The notes: generated by a model from the letters alone, not told the origin. A stretch of DNA of 32,825 bases from Chitinophaga pinensis (GCA_945885475.1 CAMCYR010000036.1:1-32825), one strand, 5' to 3'. Positions 17,864 to 25,753 are shown, counted from the stretch's first letter. Numbers and translations are program-made.

Positions 17864-19582
17864 ATGTCAGAAGTAAAACAAGGTCACCCGAAAGGATTAT
17901 ATGTACTTTTCGTAACAGAAATGTGGGAGCGCTTTAGCTACTATGGAATGCGGGCAATATTTGTATTGTTCTTAACAAAGGCGTTATTATATGATAAAAC
18001 GTTTGGAAGTGAGATCTACGGAAGTTATACCGGCTTGGTTTACTTAACACCGCTGATCGGTGGTTATATGGCAGACAGATATTGGGGAAACCGAAAATCG
18101 ATCATAATTGGTGGAATCATGATGGCGATCGGACAATTTTTTATGTTCATGAGCGGTTCCTTTTTTCAAAATATCGATGTTGCAAGGATTTTTATGTTAG
18201 TAGGATTAACCTCCCTAATTGTAGGAAATGGATTTTTCAAGCCTAATATTTCTACGATGGTTGGTCAATTATATCCTAAAGGAGATAAAAGAATAGATTC
18301 AGCCTTCACTATTTTCTACATGGGAATCAACCTTGGGGCCTTTTTCGCGCCTTTAGTTTGTGGTTTCTTAGGAGATACAGGTAATCCCGGAGATTTTAAA
18401 TGGGGATTCCTTGCTGCAGGTATAGGAATGATTATGAGTCTTATCTTATTTATTTTATTAAAAGATAAATACATAGTTACGCCAGAAGGAGAGCCAATTG
18501 GTACAACACCTAACAGCAAACGTTTACCAGCCGACATCGATACAGTTAAAGAAGTAAATTCTGAATTTTCAAAGGCACAGATTTTCACTTGGGTAGCAAT
18601 TGAAGTCATTTTATTTACATTATTCTTCTTTTTGGGGCAAGGAGTTATTGGTTCTTTTATTTTTTCATTATCGATAGCAGGACCTGGATTCATTATATCC
18701 GATAAGAGTCTTACTAAGATAGAAAAAGAGCGTATCTGGGTAATTTATATCGTTGCCTTTTTCGTAATCTTCTTTTGGGCAGCCTTTGAACAAGCAGGTG
18801 CTGCATTAACTTTCTTTGCTGAAGAACAAACAAACAGAAATCTATTCGGAACTGAAATTCCGGCTAGTTACTTCCAGTCGATCAATGCAGTAGCTATTGT
18901 AATTTTCGCATCTATCTTCGTTGCAATATGGGGTTTCTTAGGAAAACGAAATATGGAGCCGGCTTCACCATACAAACAATCAATTGGTTTATTTTTGTTG
19001 GCTATCGGATATTTAGTTATCGCATTTGGAGTGAAAGGGATTGAACCTTCTACAAAAGTTGGAATGATCTGGTTAGTGAGTTTATATATGATTCATACGT
19101 TTGGTGAATTATGTTTATCACCGATCGGATTATCGATGGTAAACAAATTAGCACCGGTAAAATTTGCCTCTTTATTAATGGGCGTTTGGTTCTTATCAAC
19201 TGCTTCTGCAAATAAATTTGCAGGAACGTTAAGTTCTTTCTATCCGGAGACAATGGTAACAGTTGCTGCAGTTGAAGCAGAGCAAACTGCTCATGCGATT
19301 ACACTTTGCAGCAAATTAGATAAAGCAGAGCCTATTGACGGGACTCAATACATAAGCATCGATTTGGTTTCGTTTGCTGATGCAAAAAGTAAAGATGAAA
19401 AAGCAGCCATAGTTGCAAATGTATTTAAAGGATCATTGATCAAGAAAAAATCATTCGTTGGCTATACGATTGACAGTCTCTATTCCTTTTTTATGCTTTT
19501 TGTGGTGATGGCGGGAATTGCATCTGTCATCTTATTCTTCTTATCAAAAAAGCTTGTAAAAATGATGAACGGAGTCGTTTAA
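17864..19582 (+). CDS. POT-family proton-dependent oligopeptide transporter
   Basis: The 572-residue inner-membrane carrier carries the POT signature ExxERFxYYG as E19-M-W-E22-R23-FSYYGMRA in the first helix. It also has GGYMADRYWGNRKSII between helices 2 and 3 and NGFFKPNISTMVGQLY, a second POT motif. About 12-14 hydrophobic helices are visible. An insertion of about 100 residues after the GTLSSFYPE motif separates the last helices, as is common in bacterial POTs. It imports di- and tripeptides with protons. It lies 113 bases downstream of a secreted DPP-IV-like peptidase, a sensible feeding pair, and ends at a strong terminator. Confidence 0.92.
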   Translation: MSEVKQGHPKGLYVLFVTEMWERFSYYGMRAIFVLFLTKALLYDKTFGSEIYGSYTGLVYLTPLIGGYMADRYWGNRKSIIIGGIMMAIGQFFMFMSGSFFQNIDVARIFMLVGLTSLIVGNGFFKPNISTMVGQLYPKGDKRIDSAFTIFYMGINLGAFFAPLVCGFLGDTGNPGDFKWGFLAAGIGMIMSLILFILLKDKYIVTPEGEPIGTTPNSKRLPADIDTVKEVNSEFSKAQIFTWVAIEVILFTLFFFLGQGVIGSFIFSLSIAGPGFIISDKSLTKIEKERIWVIYIVAFFVIFFWAAFEQAGAALTFFAEEQTNRNLFGTEIPASYFQSINAVAIVIFASIFVAIWGFLGKRNMEPASPYKQSIGLFLLAIGYLVIAFGVKGIEPSTKVGMIWLVSLYMIHTFGELCLSPIGLSMVNKLAPVKFASLLMGVWFLSTASANKFAGTLSSFYPETMVTVAAVEAEQTAHAITLCSKLDKAEPIDGTQYISIDLVSFADAKSKDEKAAIVANVFKGSLIKKKSFVGYTIDSLYSFFMLFVVMAGIASVILFFLSKKLVKMMNGVV

Positions 19583-19598
19583 AATATTTTATAATTTT

Positions 19599-19645
19599 AA
19601 AGCAAAAAGGTCAAACATTTTTACAATGTTTGACCTTTTTGCTTT
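19599..19645 (+). terminator. Strong terminator after the POT transporter gene
   Basis: A perfect 21-bp inverted repeat (19599-19619 against 19625-19645) has a 5-base loop TTTAC. The arms carry A-rich and T-rich ends, so it can terminate on either strand. It lies 16 bases past the transporter stop. Its right arm contains TTTG at 19629-19632, which may double as the -33 box of the next gene. Confidence 0.88.
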
Positions 19646-19660
19646 AAATAACTATCTTTA
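19629..19660 (+). promoter_or_regulatory. Candidate promoter of the thioredoxin gene, overlapping the terminator
   Basis: TTTG (19629-19632), 20 bases, then TATCTTTA (19653-19660), one mismatch from TAnnTTTG. The -33 half is inside the terminator's right arm. The ATG at 19680 leaves a leader of only about 13 bases. Confidence 0.4.
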
Positions 19661-19679
19661 CTTCTCAAATTAGTACTTC

Positions 19680-20276
19680 ATGATCAAAAAAATATTTTTT
19701 GCACTGGGAATAGCAATAATAATTGTTGTTGCACAAAGTTTTATAACAAAACTGACTGCTTCATCAGACGAAACAGGCGGACCCGTTAAATGGTATACGT
19801 TTGAGGAAGCGGTTACATTACAAAAGAAAAATCCTAAGCCCATAATGGTAGATATTTATACCAGCTGGTGTGGTCCATGCAAAATGATGACTGCCAATAC
19901 TTTTGGTAACGAAATCATTGCAAAATACCTGAACGAACATTACTATCCTGTAAAATTCAATGCAGAGACGCGCGACAGCGTAAAGTTCAACGGATTTGTA
20001 TTTGCAAATAAAAATCCGGAAGGTACACAGCGACCAGTTCACGACTTTGCGATCTCTATTTTAGAAGGGAAACTCTCTTATCCCTCAATTGTTTTCCTAA
20101 ACGAAGAAATAAAAAAGATCCATACCGTGGTCGGATATTACAAAGCAGATCAATTCGAGCCTGTTATGAAGTATTTTGGCAGCGGAAAATACAAAGATAT
20201 TCCTTGGGAGGACTACCAAAAAACATTTGTTACAGAGATAAAAGCAGCTGATCCTGTTACTTTTCCGGCTAAATAA
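19680..20276 (+). CDS. Membrane-tethered or periplasmic thioredoxin-like protein
   Basis: The 198-residue protein has an N-terminal hydrophobic segment (about 5-23) that is a signal peptide or anchor. A thioredoxin fold follows with the active site WCGPCK (C64, C67) after PKPIMVDIYTS. YPSIVFL is the cis-proline strand. An insertion between the active site and cis-Pro strand (NKNPEGTQRPVHDFAIS) is typical of thioredoxin_7/DUF255-like exported reductases. It likely reduces or isomerises disulphides in the envelope. It is a single gene behind the POT terminator. Confidence 0.85.
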   Translation: MIKKIFFALGIAIIIVVAQSFITKLTASSDETGGPVKWYTFEEAVTLQKKNPKPIMVDIYTSWCGPCKMMTANTFGNEIIAKYLNEHYYPVKFNAETRDSVKFNGFVFANKNPEGTQRPVHDFAISILEGKLSYPSIVFLNEEIKKIHTVVGYYKADQFEPVMKYFGSGKYKDIPWEDYQKTFVTEIKAADPVTFPAK

Positions 20277-20348
20277 GTCGTATTTTTCACAAAAAGAGTC
20301 AGAACCTTTCATCAAAAAATTCGTAGTACTCCGTAAAAAAATCTAATT

Positions 20349-20356
20349 TAGCTTTG
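20349..20356 (+). promoter_or_regulatory. Candidate -7 box before the small HTH gene
   Basis: TAGCTTTG fits TAnnTTTG exactly but lies only 4-11 bases before the ATG at 20360, with no -33 match. If it is real, translation would start at the second in-frame ATG at 20381. Confidence 0.25.
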
Positions 20357-20359
20357 ACT

Positions 20360-20752
20360 ATGAAATCTGTTGCCGACATAATGAACTTGAAAGAAAAGAT
20401 CCTTCAGGTATTAAAAATGAAAAAGTTTAGCTATGCAGATCTGGCATCTTACCTTCATATTTCTGAATCTGCGTTAGACCATGCATTAGAAAACAATTCG
20501 CTCGAGATACGCACCTTGGAGCTGATATCCAAAGAATTAAGAATTCCATTATATAGTTTTTTTCGTGAAAATTTTGAAGGTTTCGATTTCGAGAAAGAGC
20601 CTTATTATAATGTTAATATTTGGAGTAAAGAAGAAGCGAAATTCAGCCTCGAACTCAAAGCACTTCGTCAGGAAATGGAAGACTTAAAAGCAGAAGTAAG
20701 ACAAAAGGATCTATTAATTGACGCGTTAGAAGCCCAAATAATAAAAAAATAA
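20360..20752 (+). CDS. Small HTH (XRE-like) DNA-binding protein with C-terminal coiled coil
   Basis: The 130-residue protein has an N-terminal helix-turn-helix, LKEKILQVLKMKKFSYADLASYLHISESALDHALENNSLEIRTLELISKELRIP, laid out like XRE/Cro folds. A short acidic linker follows (FEGFDFEKEPYYNVN), then a heptad-patterned coiled coil (ELKALRQEMEDLKAEVRQKDLLIDALEAQI). It is likely a dimeric regulator or nucleoid-associated factor. An upstream in-frame TTG (20354) is unlikely as start. ATG 20381 (MNLKEK) is an alternative and would keep the whole HTH. No cognate target is evident; a terminator follows at once. Confidence 0.78.
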   Translation: MKSVADIMNLKEKILQVLKMKKFSYADLASYLHISESALDHALENNSLEIRTLELISKELRIPLYSFFRENFEGFDFEKEPYYNVNIWSKEEAKFSLELKALRQEMEDLKAEVRQKDLLIDALEAQIIKK

Positions 20753-20773
20753 CCACTACAAGCACTTGCTATT

Positions 20774-20809
20774 ATGCTGATTTTCTTTGGATAATCAGCA
20801 TTTTTTTTT
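20774..20809 (+). terminator. Terminator of the small HTH gene
   Basis: ATGCTGATT (20774-20782) pairs with AATCAGCAT (20793-20801), with a 10-base loop and a run of nine T from 20801. Confidence 0.82.
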
Positions 20810-20997
20810 GAAAAGTTGAATGGCTGACGATAGGTATGCCAGAGGAGGAATTTTTTTTCAATTTATAAAAATCAAATAGGATCTATCATGCTTTTCTTTA
20901 AAACTAAAAGAGCATATAGAAAGTCTTTTTCTTCATTATTTAGTAAGTACAAGAAGGTCTAAGCCCTATTCTCGCATTATCATTCGTTTTAAATGAA

Positions 20998-21025
20998 AAA
21001 AGCTTTGCATTTATGCAAAGCTTTT
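20998..21025 (-). terminator. Terminator-like hairpin downstream of the tRNA-His 3'-end copy
   Basis: A 13-bp perfect inverted repeat (AAAAGCTTTGCAT, 2-base spacer, then its complement) has a T-run on the minus strand. It sits three bases beyond the partial tRNA-His 3' copy, mirroring the arrangement at the intact tRNA. Confidence 0.65.
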
Positions 21026-21028
21026 CCG

Positions 21029-21050
21029 TTAAGGGTGGCCAATGGGGCTC
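21029..21050 (-). repeat. Partial duplicate of the tRNA-His 3' end
   Basis: These 22 bases (TTAAGGGTGGCCAATGGGGC plus TC on the plus strand) are identical to 21124-21145, covering the tRNA-His acceptor 3' strand, part of the T-arm and the flanking TTAA. No anticodon arm or D arm accompanies it, so it is not a functional tRNA. It is a remnant of a tandem tRNA copy or an attachment-site-like scar. Confidence 0.8.
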
Positions 21051-21074
21051 CCCTCGACTCCGCTCGGGATAAAC
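21051..21074. repeat. REP-like palindromic element abutting the tRNA fragment
   Basis: CCCTCGACTCCGCTCGGGAT followed by AAAC is much richer in GC than its surroundings. It resembles a short stem-loop repeat (CTTCGACTCCGCTCAGG-like variants) that I recall as dispersed in many Bacteroidota and environmental genomes. On the minus strand CCCGA can pair with TCG-GG around a six-base loop with one bulge. Only one copy is in the window, so repeat status rests on memory. Confidence 0.45.
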
Positions 21075-21097
21075 TTCTCGCACAAAAATTATCAAAA

Positions 21098-21125
21098 AAA
21101 AATCTCAGCTTTCGCTGAGATTTTT
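21098..21125 (-). terminator. Terminator of tRNA-His
   Basis: AAAAATCTCAGC (21098-21109) pairs with GCTGAGATTTTT (21114-21125) around a TTTC loop. On the minus strand the hairpin begins four bases after the tRNA end and continues into a T-run. Confidence 0.85.
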
Positions 21126-21128
21126 AAG

Positions 21129-21203
21129 GGTGGCCAATGGGGCTCGAACCCACGACCCTCGGTACCACAAACCGATATTCTAACCAACTGAACTATGGCC
21201 ACC
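21129..21203 (-). tRNA. trnH: tRNA-His (GTG anticodon)
   Basis: Read on the minus strand the gene begins GGTGGCCATAGTTCAGTTGG and folds as a full cloverleaf. The acceptor GTGGCCA pairs with TGGCCAC. The anticodon stem TCGGT/ACCGA holds loop TTGTGGT, anticodon GTG. The T-arm is GTGGG-TTCGAGC-CCCAT. The extra 5' G (G-1) opposite discriminator C73, the tRNA-His identity pair, is encoded. CCA is not encoded. Confidence 0.96.
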
Positions 21204-21220
21204 ATTTTATTTTGAGGCTG

Positions 21221-21250
21221 CAAAGATAGAATTTTTTATAATTAGACGAA
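21221..21250 (-). promoter_or_regulatory. Promoter of tRNA-His
   Basis: On the minus strand TTCG (21250-21247), 18 bases, then TATCTTTG (21228-21221), a perfect -7 box, end 18 bases before the tRNA's first base. Confidence 0.55.
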
Positions 21251-21318
21251 ATATTAAATAATAATTTCGCCCATTTTTACCAATACAGCCGGCATTTTAT
21301 TAGTAATTTCGTTGTTAC

Positions 21319-23454
21319 ATGAACGAAAAGACTCAAAATACAATCCTTCATATCGAAGGGATGGATTGTGCAAACTGTGCCACAGGTATCACAAAAAGTC
21401 TTCAAAAAAGTGGAATGGAGAATGTGCATGTTGATTTTGCTACCGGTGAAGCTGTTTTTTATACAAAAGACAAATCGACTCTCCCTTCTGCAATCAAGGA
21501 CGTACAGCGTCTTGGTTACAAAATAATTGACAGTCGGCTTAAAGAGAACAATGACGGCAAACTTTCTACCATCGAAAAACGCTTTTATGTTAGCTTACCT
21601 TTTACCATCCTGCTGTTTTTTAGCCACATGCTTCTAAGCCACGATTTTTTTCTTAACAAACCCCTCAGCCAGTTACTACTTTGCCTGCCCGTTTTCATCA
21701 TCGGAATCATGCAATTCGGTAAAAGTGCAGTCGGCTCGGTAAGAATAGGGGTACCCAACATGGATGTACTTATTTTTATTGGTTCCGCTTCCGCTTTTAT
21801 ATACAGCCTTGCAGGAATGTATCTTTATTCTGCTCACGAAGCGCACAATTATCTTTTCTTTGAAACTACGGCAACTATCATTACACTCGTTTTACTAGGG
21901 AATGTTCTTGAGCACCGTTCTGTCAAACAAACCACATCTGCCATAAAAGACCTTTCCGCTTTAAGTGTGAGTACAGCAAAAATAGTCGGACTTCAATTTG
22001 GCAAAGAAGTGATTACAGAAATTAATTACAAGGATATTCCTGTAGGTGCACTCTTGCAAGTAAATACAGGTGATAAAGTTCCTGTTGATGGAGAAATTAT
22101 TTCTGGTGAAGCTAGCATTGATGAAGCTATGTTGACGGGAGAAAGTATTCCTTCTGAAAAAGCAGTTTCCGATAAAGTAATTGGTGGCACTATATTGCTG
22201 AGTGGCAATTTCAGGATGCGTGCTGAGAAAGTTGGGAACGATACTACTCTTTCTAAAATAATTAATCTAGTAAAAAAAGCACAACAGGCAAAACCAAACA
22301 TTCAAAAATTAGGTGATAAAATATCTGCCATTTTTGTTCCTATTGTTTTAGGGATTTCTATTAGTACTTTTTGTGTTTCTTATTTTGGATTTCATGTGAC
22401 TTTACAAGATGCCATGATGAGAAGCATTGCTGTATTGGTAATATCTTGTCCATGTGCCATGGGATTAGCCACTCCAACAGCGGTAATGGTGGGAATTGGT
22501 CGAGCTGCAAAAAGAGGAATTTTAATTAAAGGCGGGAATACTTTAGAAGAGTTTGCAAAAATTAAAAACATTGTTTTTGATAAAACAGGAACTTTAACAA
22601 CGGGAGAATTTCAAATAAAAAATATTACATGTTTTAATAGCTCAGAAGAAGAAGTGAAAGAAATTTTATTTCAACTAGAGCAACATTCCTCCCACCCTAT
22701 TGCAAAATCAATGGTAAGGGAATTGGCAGCAATGCATTCATCCAAAACTTTTTCTGATATCGTTGAAGAAAAAGGATTAGGTATTTCAGCTGTTGATGTG
22801 GATAAAAACGAATATAAAATTGGCTCTTATAAAATTGCCAAAGCTTTAACAGCAGATAATTCACACAACGCTTATATTCTTAAAAACGGAGTATTAATTG
22901 CAACGGTAGACCTTACTGATGAATTAAAAGCAAACGTAAAAGAAAGTATTACATCTCTGAAAGCCGCAGGAATAAATAGTATTTTATTAAGTGGAGACAC
23001 GAAAGCTAAATGCGATGCACTTGCAGAGAAAGTTGGAATTACAACTATATACAGCGAACAAAGTCCGGAACAAAAATTAGTCATCATAGAAAAATTAAAC
23101 TCTGAAAATGCAACTGCAATGGTGGGCGATGGAATAAATGACGCTCCTGCCTTAGCAAGAGCTGCTGTCGGAATTTCATTGAGCAACGCTACTCAAGTAG
23201 CGATTCAGTCAGCACAAATAATTTTACTAAAGAGCAATGATCTGTCATCACTTGCCGAAGCGTATTTAATTAGCAAACACACATTGATCACTATTAAACA
23301 AAATTTATTCTGGGCCTTCTTTTACAATATAGTCGCCATTCCAATTGCTGCTGCCGGATTATTGAATCCTATGATCGGAGCTTTAGCGATGGCTTTTTCG
23401 GATGTAATTGTGATTGGAAATTCGATAAGGTTAAAGACAAAAAAACTGAAGTGA
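21319..23454 (+). CDS. copA: Copper-type heavy-metal P1B ATPase
   Basis: The 711-residue transporter has one N-terminal HMA metal-binding domain with GMDCANC (C17, C20). Membrane helices follow, then the actuator with LTGESIPSEK and the transport motif CPC (C377-P378-C379, ISCPCAMGLATP). The phosphorylation site is D421 in DKTGTLTTGE, and SSHPIAKS and GDGINDAPALA complete the ATP-binding core. CPC indicates Cu(I) export to the periplasm. The penultimate helix has FYN as in Cu ATPases. The last helix reads AMAFSDVIVIGNS where Cu(I)-ATPases usually have MxxSS, so one ligand position is Asp. A possible -7 box TAATTTCG is at 21304-21311. No copper chaperone or CsoR/CueR gene is adjacent. Confidence 0.93.
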   Translation: MNEKTQNTILHIEGMDCANCATGITKSLQKSGMENVHVDFATGEAVFYTKDKSTLPSAIKDVQRLGYKIIDSRLKENNDGKLSTIEKRFYVSLPFTILLFFSHMLLSHDFFLNKPLSQLLLCLPVFIIGIMQFGKSAVGSVRIGVPNMDVLIFIGSASAFIYSLAGMYLYSAHEAHNYLFFETTATIITLVLLGNVLEHRSVKQTTSAIKDLSALSVSTAKIVGLQFGKEVITEINYKDIPVGALLQVNTGDKVPVDGEIISGEASIDEAMLTGESIPSEKAVSDKVIGGTILLSGNFRMRAEKVGNDTTLSKIINLVKKAQQAKPNIQKLGDKISAIFVPIVLGISISTFCVSYFGFHVTLQDAMMRSIAVLVISCPCAMGLATPTAVMVGIGRAAKRGILIKGGNTLEEFAKIKNIVFDKTGTLTTGEFQIKNITCFNSSEEEVKEILFQLEQHSSHPIAKSMVRELAAMHSSKTFSDIVEEKGLGISAVDVDKNEYKIGSYKIAKALTADNSHNAYILKNGVLIATVDLTDELKANVKESITSLKAAGINSILLSGDTKAKCDALAEKVGITTIYSEQSPEQKLVIIEKLNSENATAMVGDGINDAPALARAAVGISLSNATQVAIQSAQIILLKSNDLSSLAEAYLISKHTLITIKQNLFWAFFYNIVAIPIAAAGLLNPMIGALAMAFSDVIVIGNSIRLKTKKLK

Positions 23455-23576
23455 TCCATTGCATCCCTTCCATATGAATTTCTTTTATAATCTCTCAGAG
23501 AAAATCGATCATGAAACTAGTTAAATATAAATGTAATATCTTCAGGAAAAAAAATATGAAGTTCAGATAAAGCAGT

Positions 23577-24755
23577 ATGACGAACAAAAAATTAAATATT
23601 CTTTTTCTATCTAGTTGGTATCCCAACAGAGTTTTACCAACGCTGGGAAATTTTGTTCAAAAACATGCCGAAGCAGTTGCAATGCTTTGCGATGTAACTG
23701 CATTGTTTGTTTGTTCGGATGCAAACAATAAAGAAAAATATGAAATCGTTGAAACGTTTGTGAATAAAGTGCATACGATCAACGTGTATTATAAAAAAGT
23801 AGAACACGGCATTCCTGTTCTTGCACAAATCCAAAAAGCAAATCGTTACCTAAGAGCACATTTCATCGGATTAAAACTCGTAAATCAAAAATCAGGCTCG
23901 ATCGATCTCGTGCATCACAATATCTTATATCCGGCAGGAATTATTGCTTGGTATTTAAAAAAATTAAAAGGTATTCCTTATATCATTACAGAAAATTGGA
24001 CCGGTTATTTACCATCCAAAAATACCCATCAAAGCTGGCTGCAAAGGACGCTCTCTAAACGGATTGCTAAAAATGCAGCTTGTATCACACCTGTTTCACG
24101 TGATCTGAAAGAGGCGATGATCGGACATGGTTTTGATACTTCTTACGAGATCATTTATAATGTAACCGACACCCGATTATTTTATCCAAAGAAAGACAAA
24201 ATAAAAAGTGATAAAATAAAAATTGTCCATATTTCCACCTTAGATGATGCGCATAAAAATGTGTCGGGAATGCTGCGTGTGACGGAACAGCTCTCAAAAC
24301 TCAGACAAGATTTTGAAATTTGGTATATTGGAGATGGAGATATTCAGCCACACATTAAAACAGCGACAAAACTAAATATATTAAAGAGCTTTGCTTTTTT
24401 TGACGGTACAAAATCAACGGCAGAAGTGGCCGAAATCATGCGCACAGCAGACTGTTTTTTACTTTTTTCAAACTACGAGAACCTACCTTGTGTCATGGTG
24501 GAAGCACTAGCAAGCGGCATTCCGATCGTATCATCCACAGCGGGAGGAATTCCTGAACACATCACTCCAAACTTAGGATTACTAGTAAAGTCTTTAGACG
24601 AAACCGCTTTATTGAATGCATTAAACAAAGCCATCGATAATATTAAGGCTGGAAAATACAATTCAGAGGAATTGAGAAACTATGCTATTAATAATTTTAG
24701 TTATGAAAAAGTAGGAGAAAAATTTGTTAATTTGTATACTAAAATTCTAAGATAA
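23577..24755 (+). CDS. GT4-family glycosyltransferase
   Basis: The 392-residue GT-B enzyme without membrane helices opens with a Rossmann-like start, KLNILFLSSWYPNRVLPTLGNFVQKHAEA, the acceptor-side domain typical of GT4. The C-terminal domain has the E-x7-E nucleotide-sugar motif (E301 to E309 in ENLPCVMVEALASGIPIVSS) followed by GGIPEHI. It transfers a sugar from a nucleotide donor to a glycan or lipid acceptor, probably in surface polysaccharide or glycoprotein synthesis; donor and acceptor are unknown. The next gene is a methyltransferase 104 bases away, which could modify the same glycan. Confidence 0.9.
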   Translation: MTNKKLNILFLSSWYPNRVLPTLGNFVQKHAEAVAMLCDVTALFVCSDANNKEKYEIVETFVNKVHTINVYYKKVEHGIPVLAQIQKANRYLRAHFIGLKLVNQKSGSIDLVHHNILYPAGIIAWYLKKLKGIPYIITENWTGYLPSKNTHQSWLQRTLSKRIAKNAACITPVSRDLKEAMIGHGFDTSYEIIYNVTDTRLFYPKKDKIKSDKIKIVHISTLDDAHKNVSGMLRVTEQLSKLRQDFEIWYIGDGDIQPHIKTATKLNILKSFAFFDGTKSTAEVAEIMRTADCFLLFSNYENLPCVMVEALASGIPIVSSTAGGIPEHITPNLGLLVKSLDETALLNALNKAIDNIKAGKYNSEELRNYAINNFSYEKVGEKFVNLYTKILR

Positions 24756-24859
24756 AAAAACATCATTAGCCCTTCATTTTTAGGAACGAAGCAAATTCTT
24801 AAATGCGTATTACGAAGAGATTGCATCGTTAATCGAAATAACGATAATAAAAAACTAGC

Positions 24860-25672
24860 ATGAACAAGATATCTAAACTTTTTAAAGCAATATCGTTAAT
24901 ACTAAAACAACCTGCTTTGCTAAACAAAGTGCTGGACGATGATAACGTAAATAAATCCGAAGTTGTAAAAAAGTACAGCCTAACAAATGGTTTAAAAACA
25001 ATAGAGATCACCGACCTACTGCCAGGCTTCAACATTACAGTTGAGCCTTATGCAGCTTTGGATGGAGGTTCAACCCCAATCGATCTAGCGTTATTAAAAG
25101 GATTGGCTGCATCAAAACCGGATTGCAACTATTTTGAAATTGGGACCTGGCGGGGTGAAAGCGTAGCAAATGTTGCAAGTGTAGCTAAAAAATGTGTAAC
25201 GCTCAATCTCCCCGATGAAACGATGTTATCGATGGGAATGGATAAAAAATATGTGGACTTGCACCGTCATTTTTCGAAGGATTTATCGAATATAATTCAC
25301 TTACAAGGTAATTCACTTTCTTATGATTATCCATCACTAAATCAAAAATTCGATCTCATCTTTATCGATGGAGATCATCATTATGAAAGCGTTAAAAGCG
25401 ATACAATTAATGCGTTCAAACTTTTAAAAGATGAGCAATCCATCATCGTTTGGCACGACTATGGAAATAATCCGGGAGATATCCGCTGGGATGTTTTCAG
25501 AGGAATATTAGATGGAAGTCCTTCAGATAAAATTCCCAATCTTTATCGTGTCTCCAATACCTTATGTGCCATTTATACGCAACAGAAATTAATAGCGGAA
25601 TATCCCCTCAATAACAGCATCCCCAGGAAGCATTTTTCAATCAACGTACAGGCTGTAAAAAATTGCAAATAA
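24860..25672 (+). CDS. SAM-dependent methyltransferase (Methyltransf_24-like)
   Basis: The 270-residue protein has a leader of about 60 residues, then a class I methyltransferase core. Motif I is FEIGTWRGESVANVA (92-106). FDLIFIDGDHHYESVKSD (164-181) is the acidic strand shared by the Methyltransf_24 and cephalosporin hydroxylase-like group. IIVWHDYGNNPGDIRWDVFRG (196-215) supplies a likely metal- or substrate-binding His-Asp pair. Small-molecule or sugar methylation is plausible, and the adjacent GT4 gene suggests glycan decoration, but the substrate is unproven. Confidence 0.82.
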   Translation: MNKISKLFKAISLILKQPALLNKVLDDDNVNKSEVVKKYSLTNGLKTIEITDLLPGFNITVEPYAALDGGSTPIDLALLKGLAASKPDCNYFEIGTWRGESVANVASVAKKCVTLNLPDETMLSMGMDKKYVDLHRHFSKDLSNIIHLQGNSLSYDYPSLNQKFDLIFIDGDHHYESVKSDTINAFKLLKDEQSIIVWHDYGNNPGDIRWDVFRGILDGSPSDKIPNLYRVSNTLCAIYTQQKLIAEYPLNNSIPRKHFSINVQAVKNCK

Positions 25673-25722
25673 GGCTGATTTTATCACTTATCAACATTCC
25701 ACTGCAAGATATTAGTAAACTA

Positions 25723-25753
25723 TTTGCATTTTATTACCATTATCTTATATTTG
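25723..25753 (+). promoter_or_regulatory. Textbook Bacteroidota promoter of the T9SS Asp-box gene
   Basis: TTTG (25723-25726), exactly 19 bases, then TATATTTG (25746-25753); both boxes match the consensus fully. Transcription would begin near 25760, about 36 bases before the ATG. A strong housekeeping promoter is expected. Confidence 0.75.

Noticed and set aside
20354-20752. Small HTH protein plus neighbouring thioredoxin considered as a toxin-antitoxin pair.
   Set aside because: The thioredoxin has a signal or anchor segment and an intact WCGPC site; a gap separates the genes and nothing resembles a toxin.
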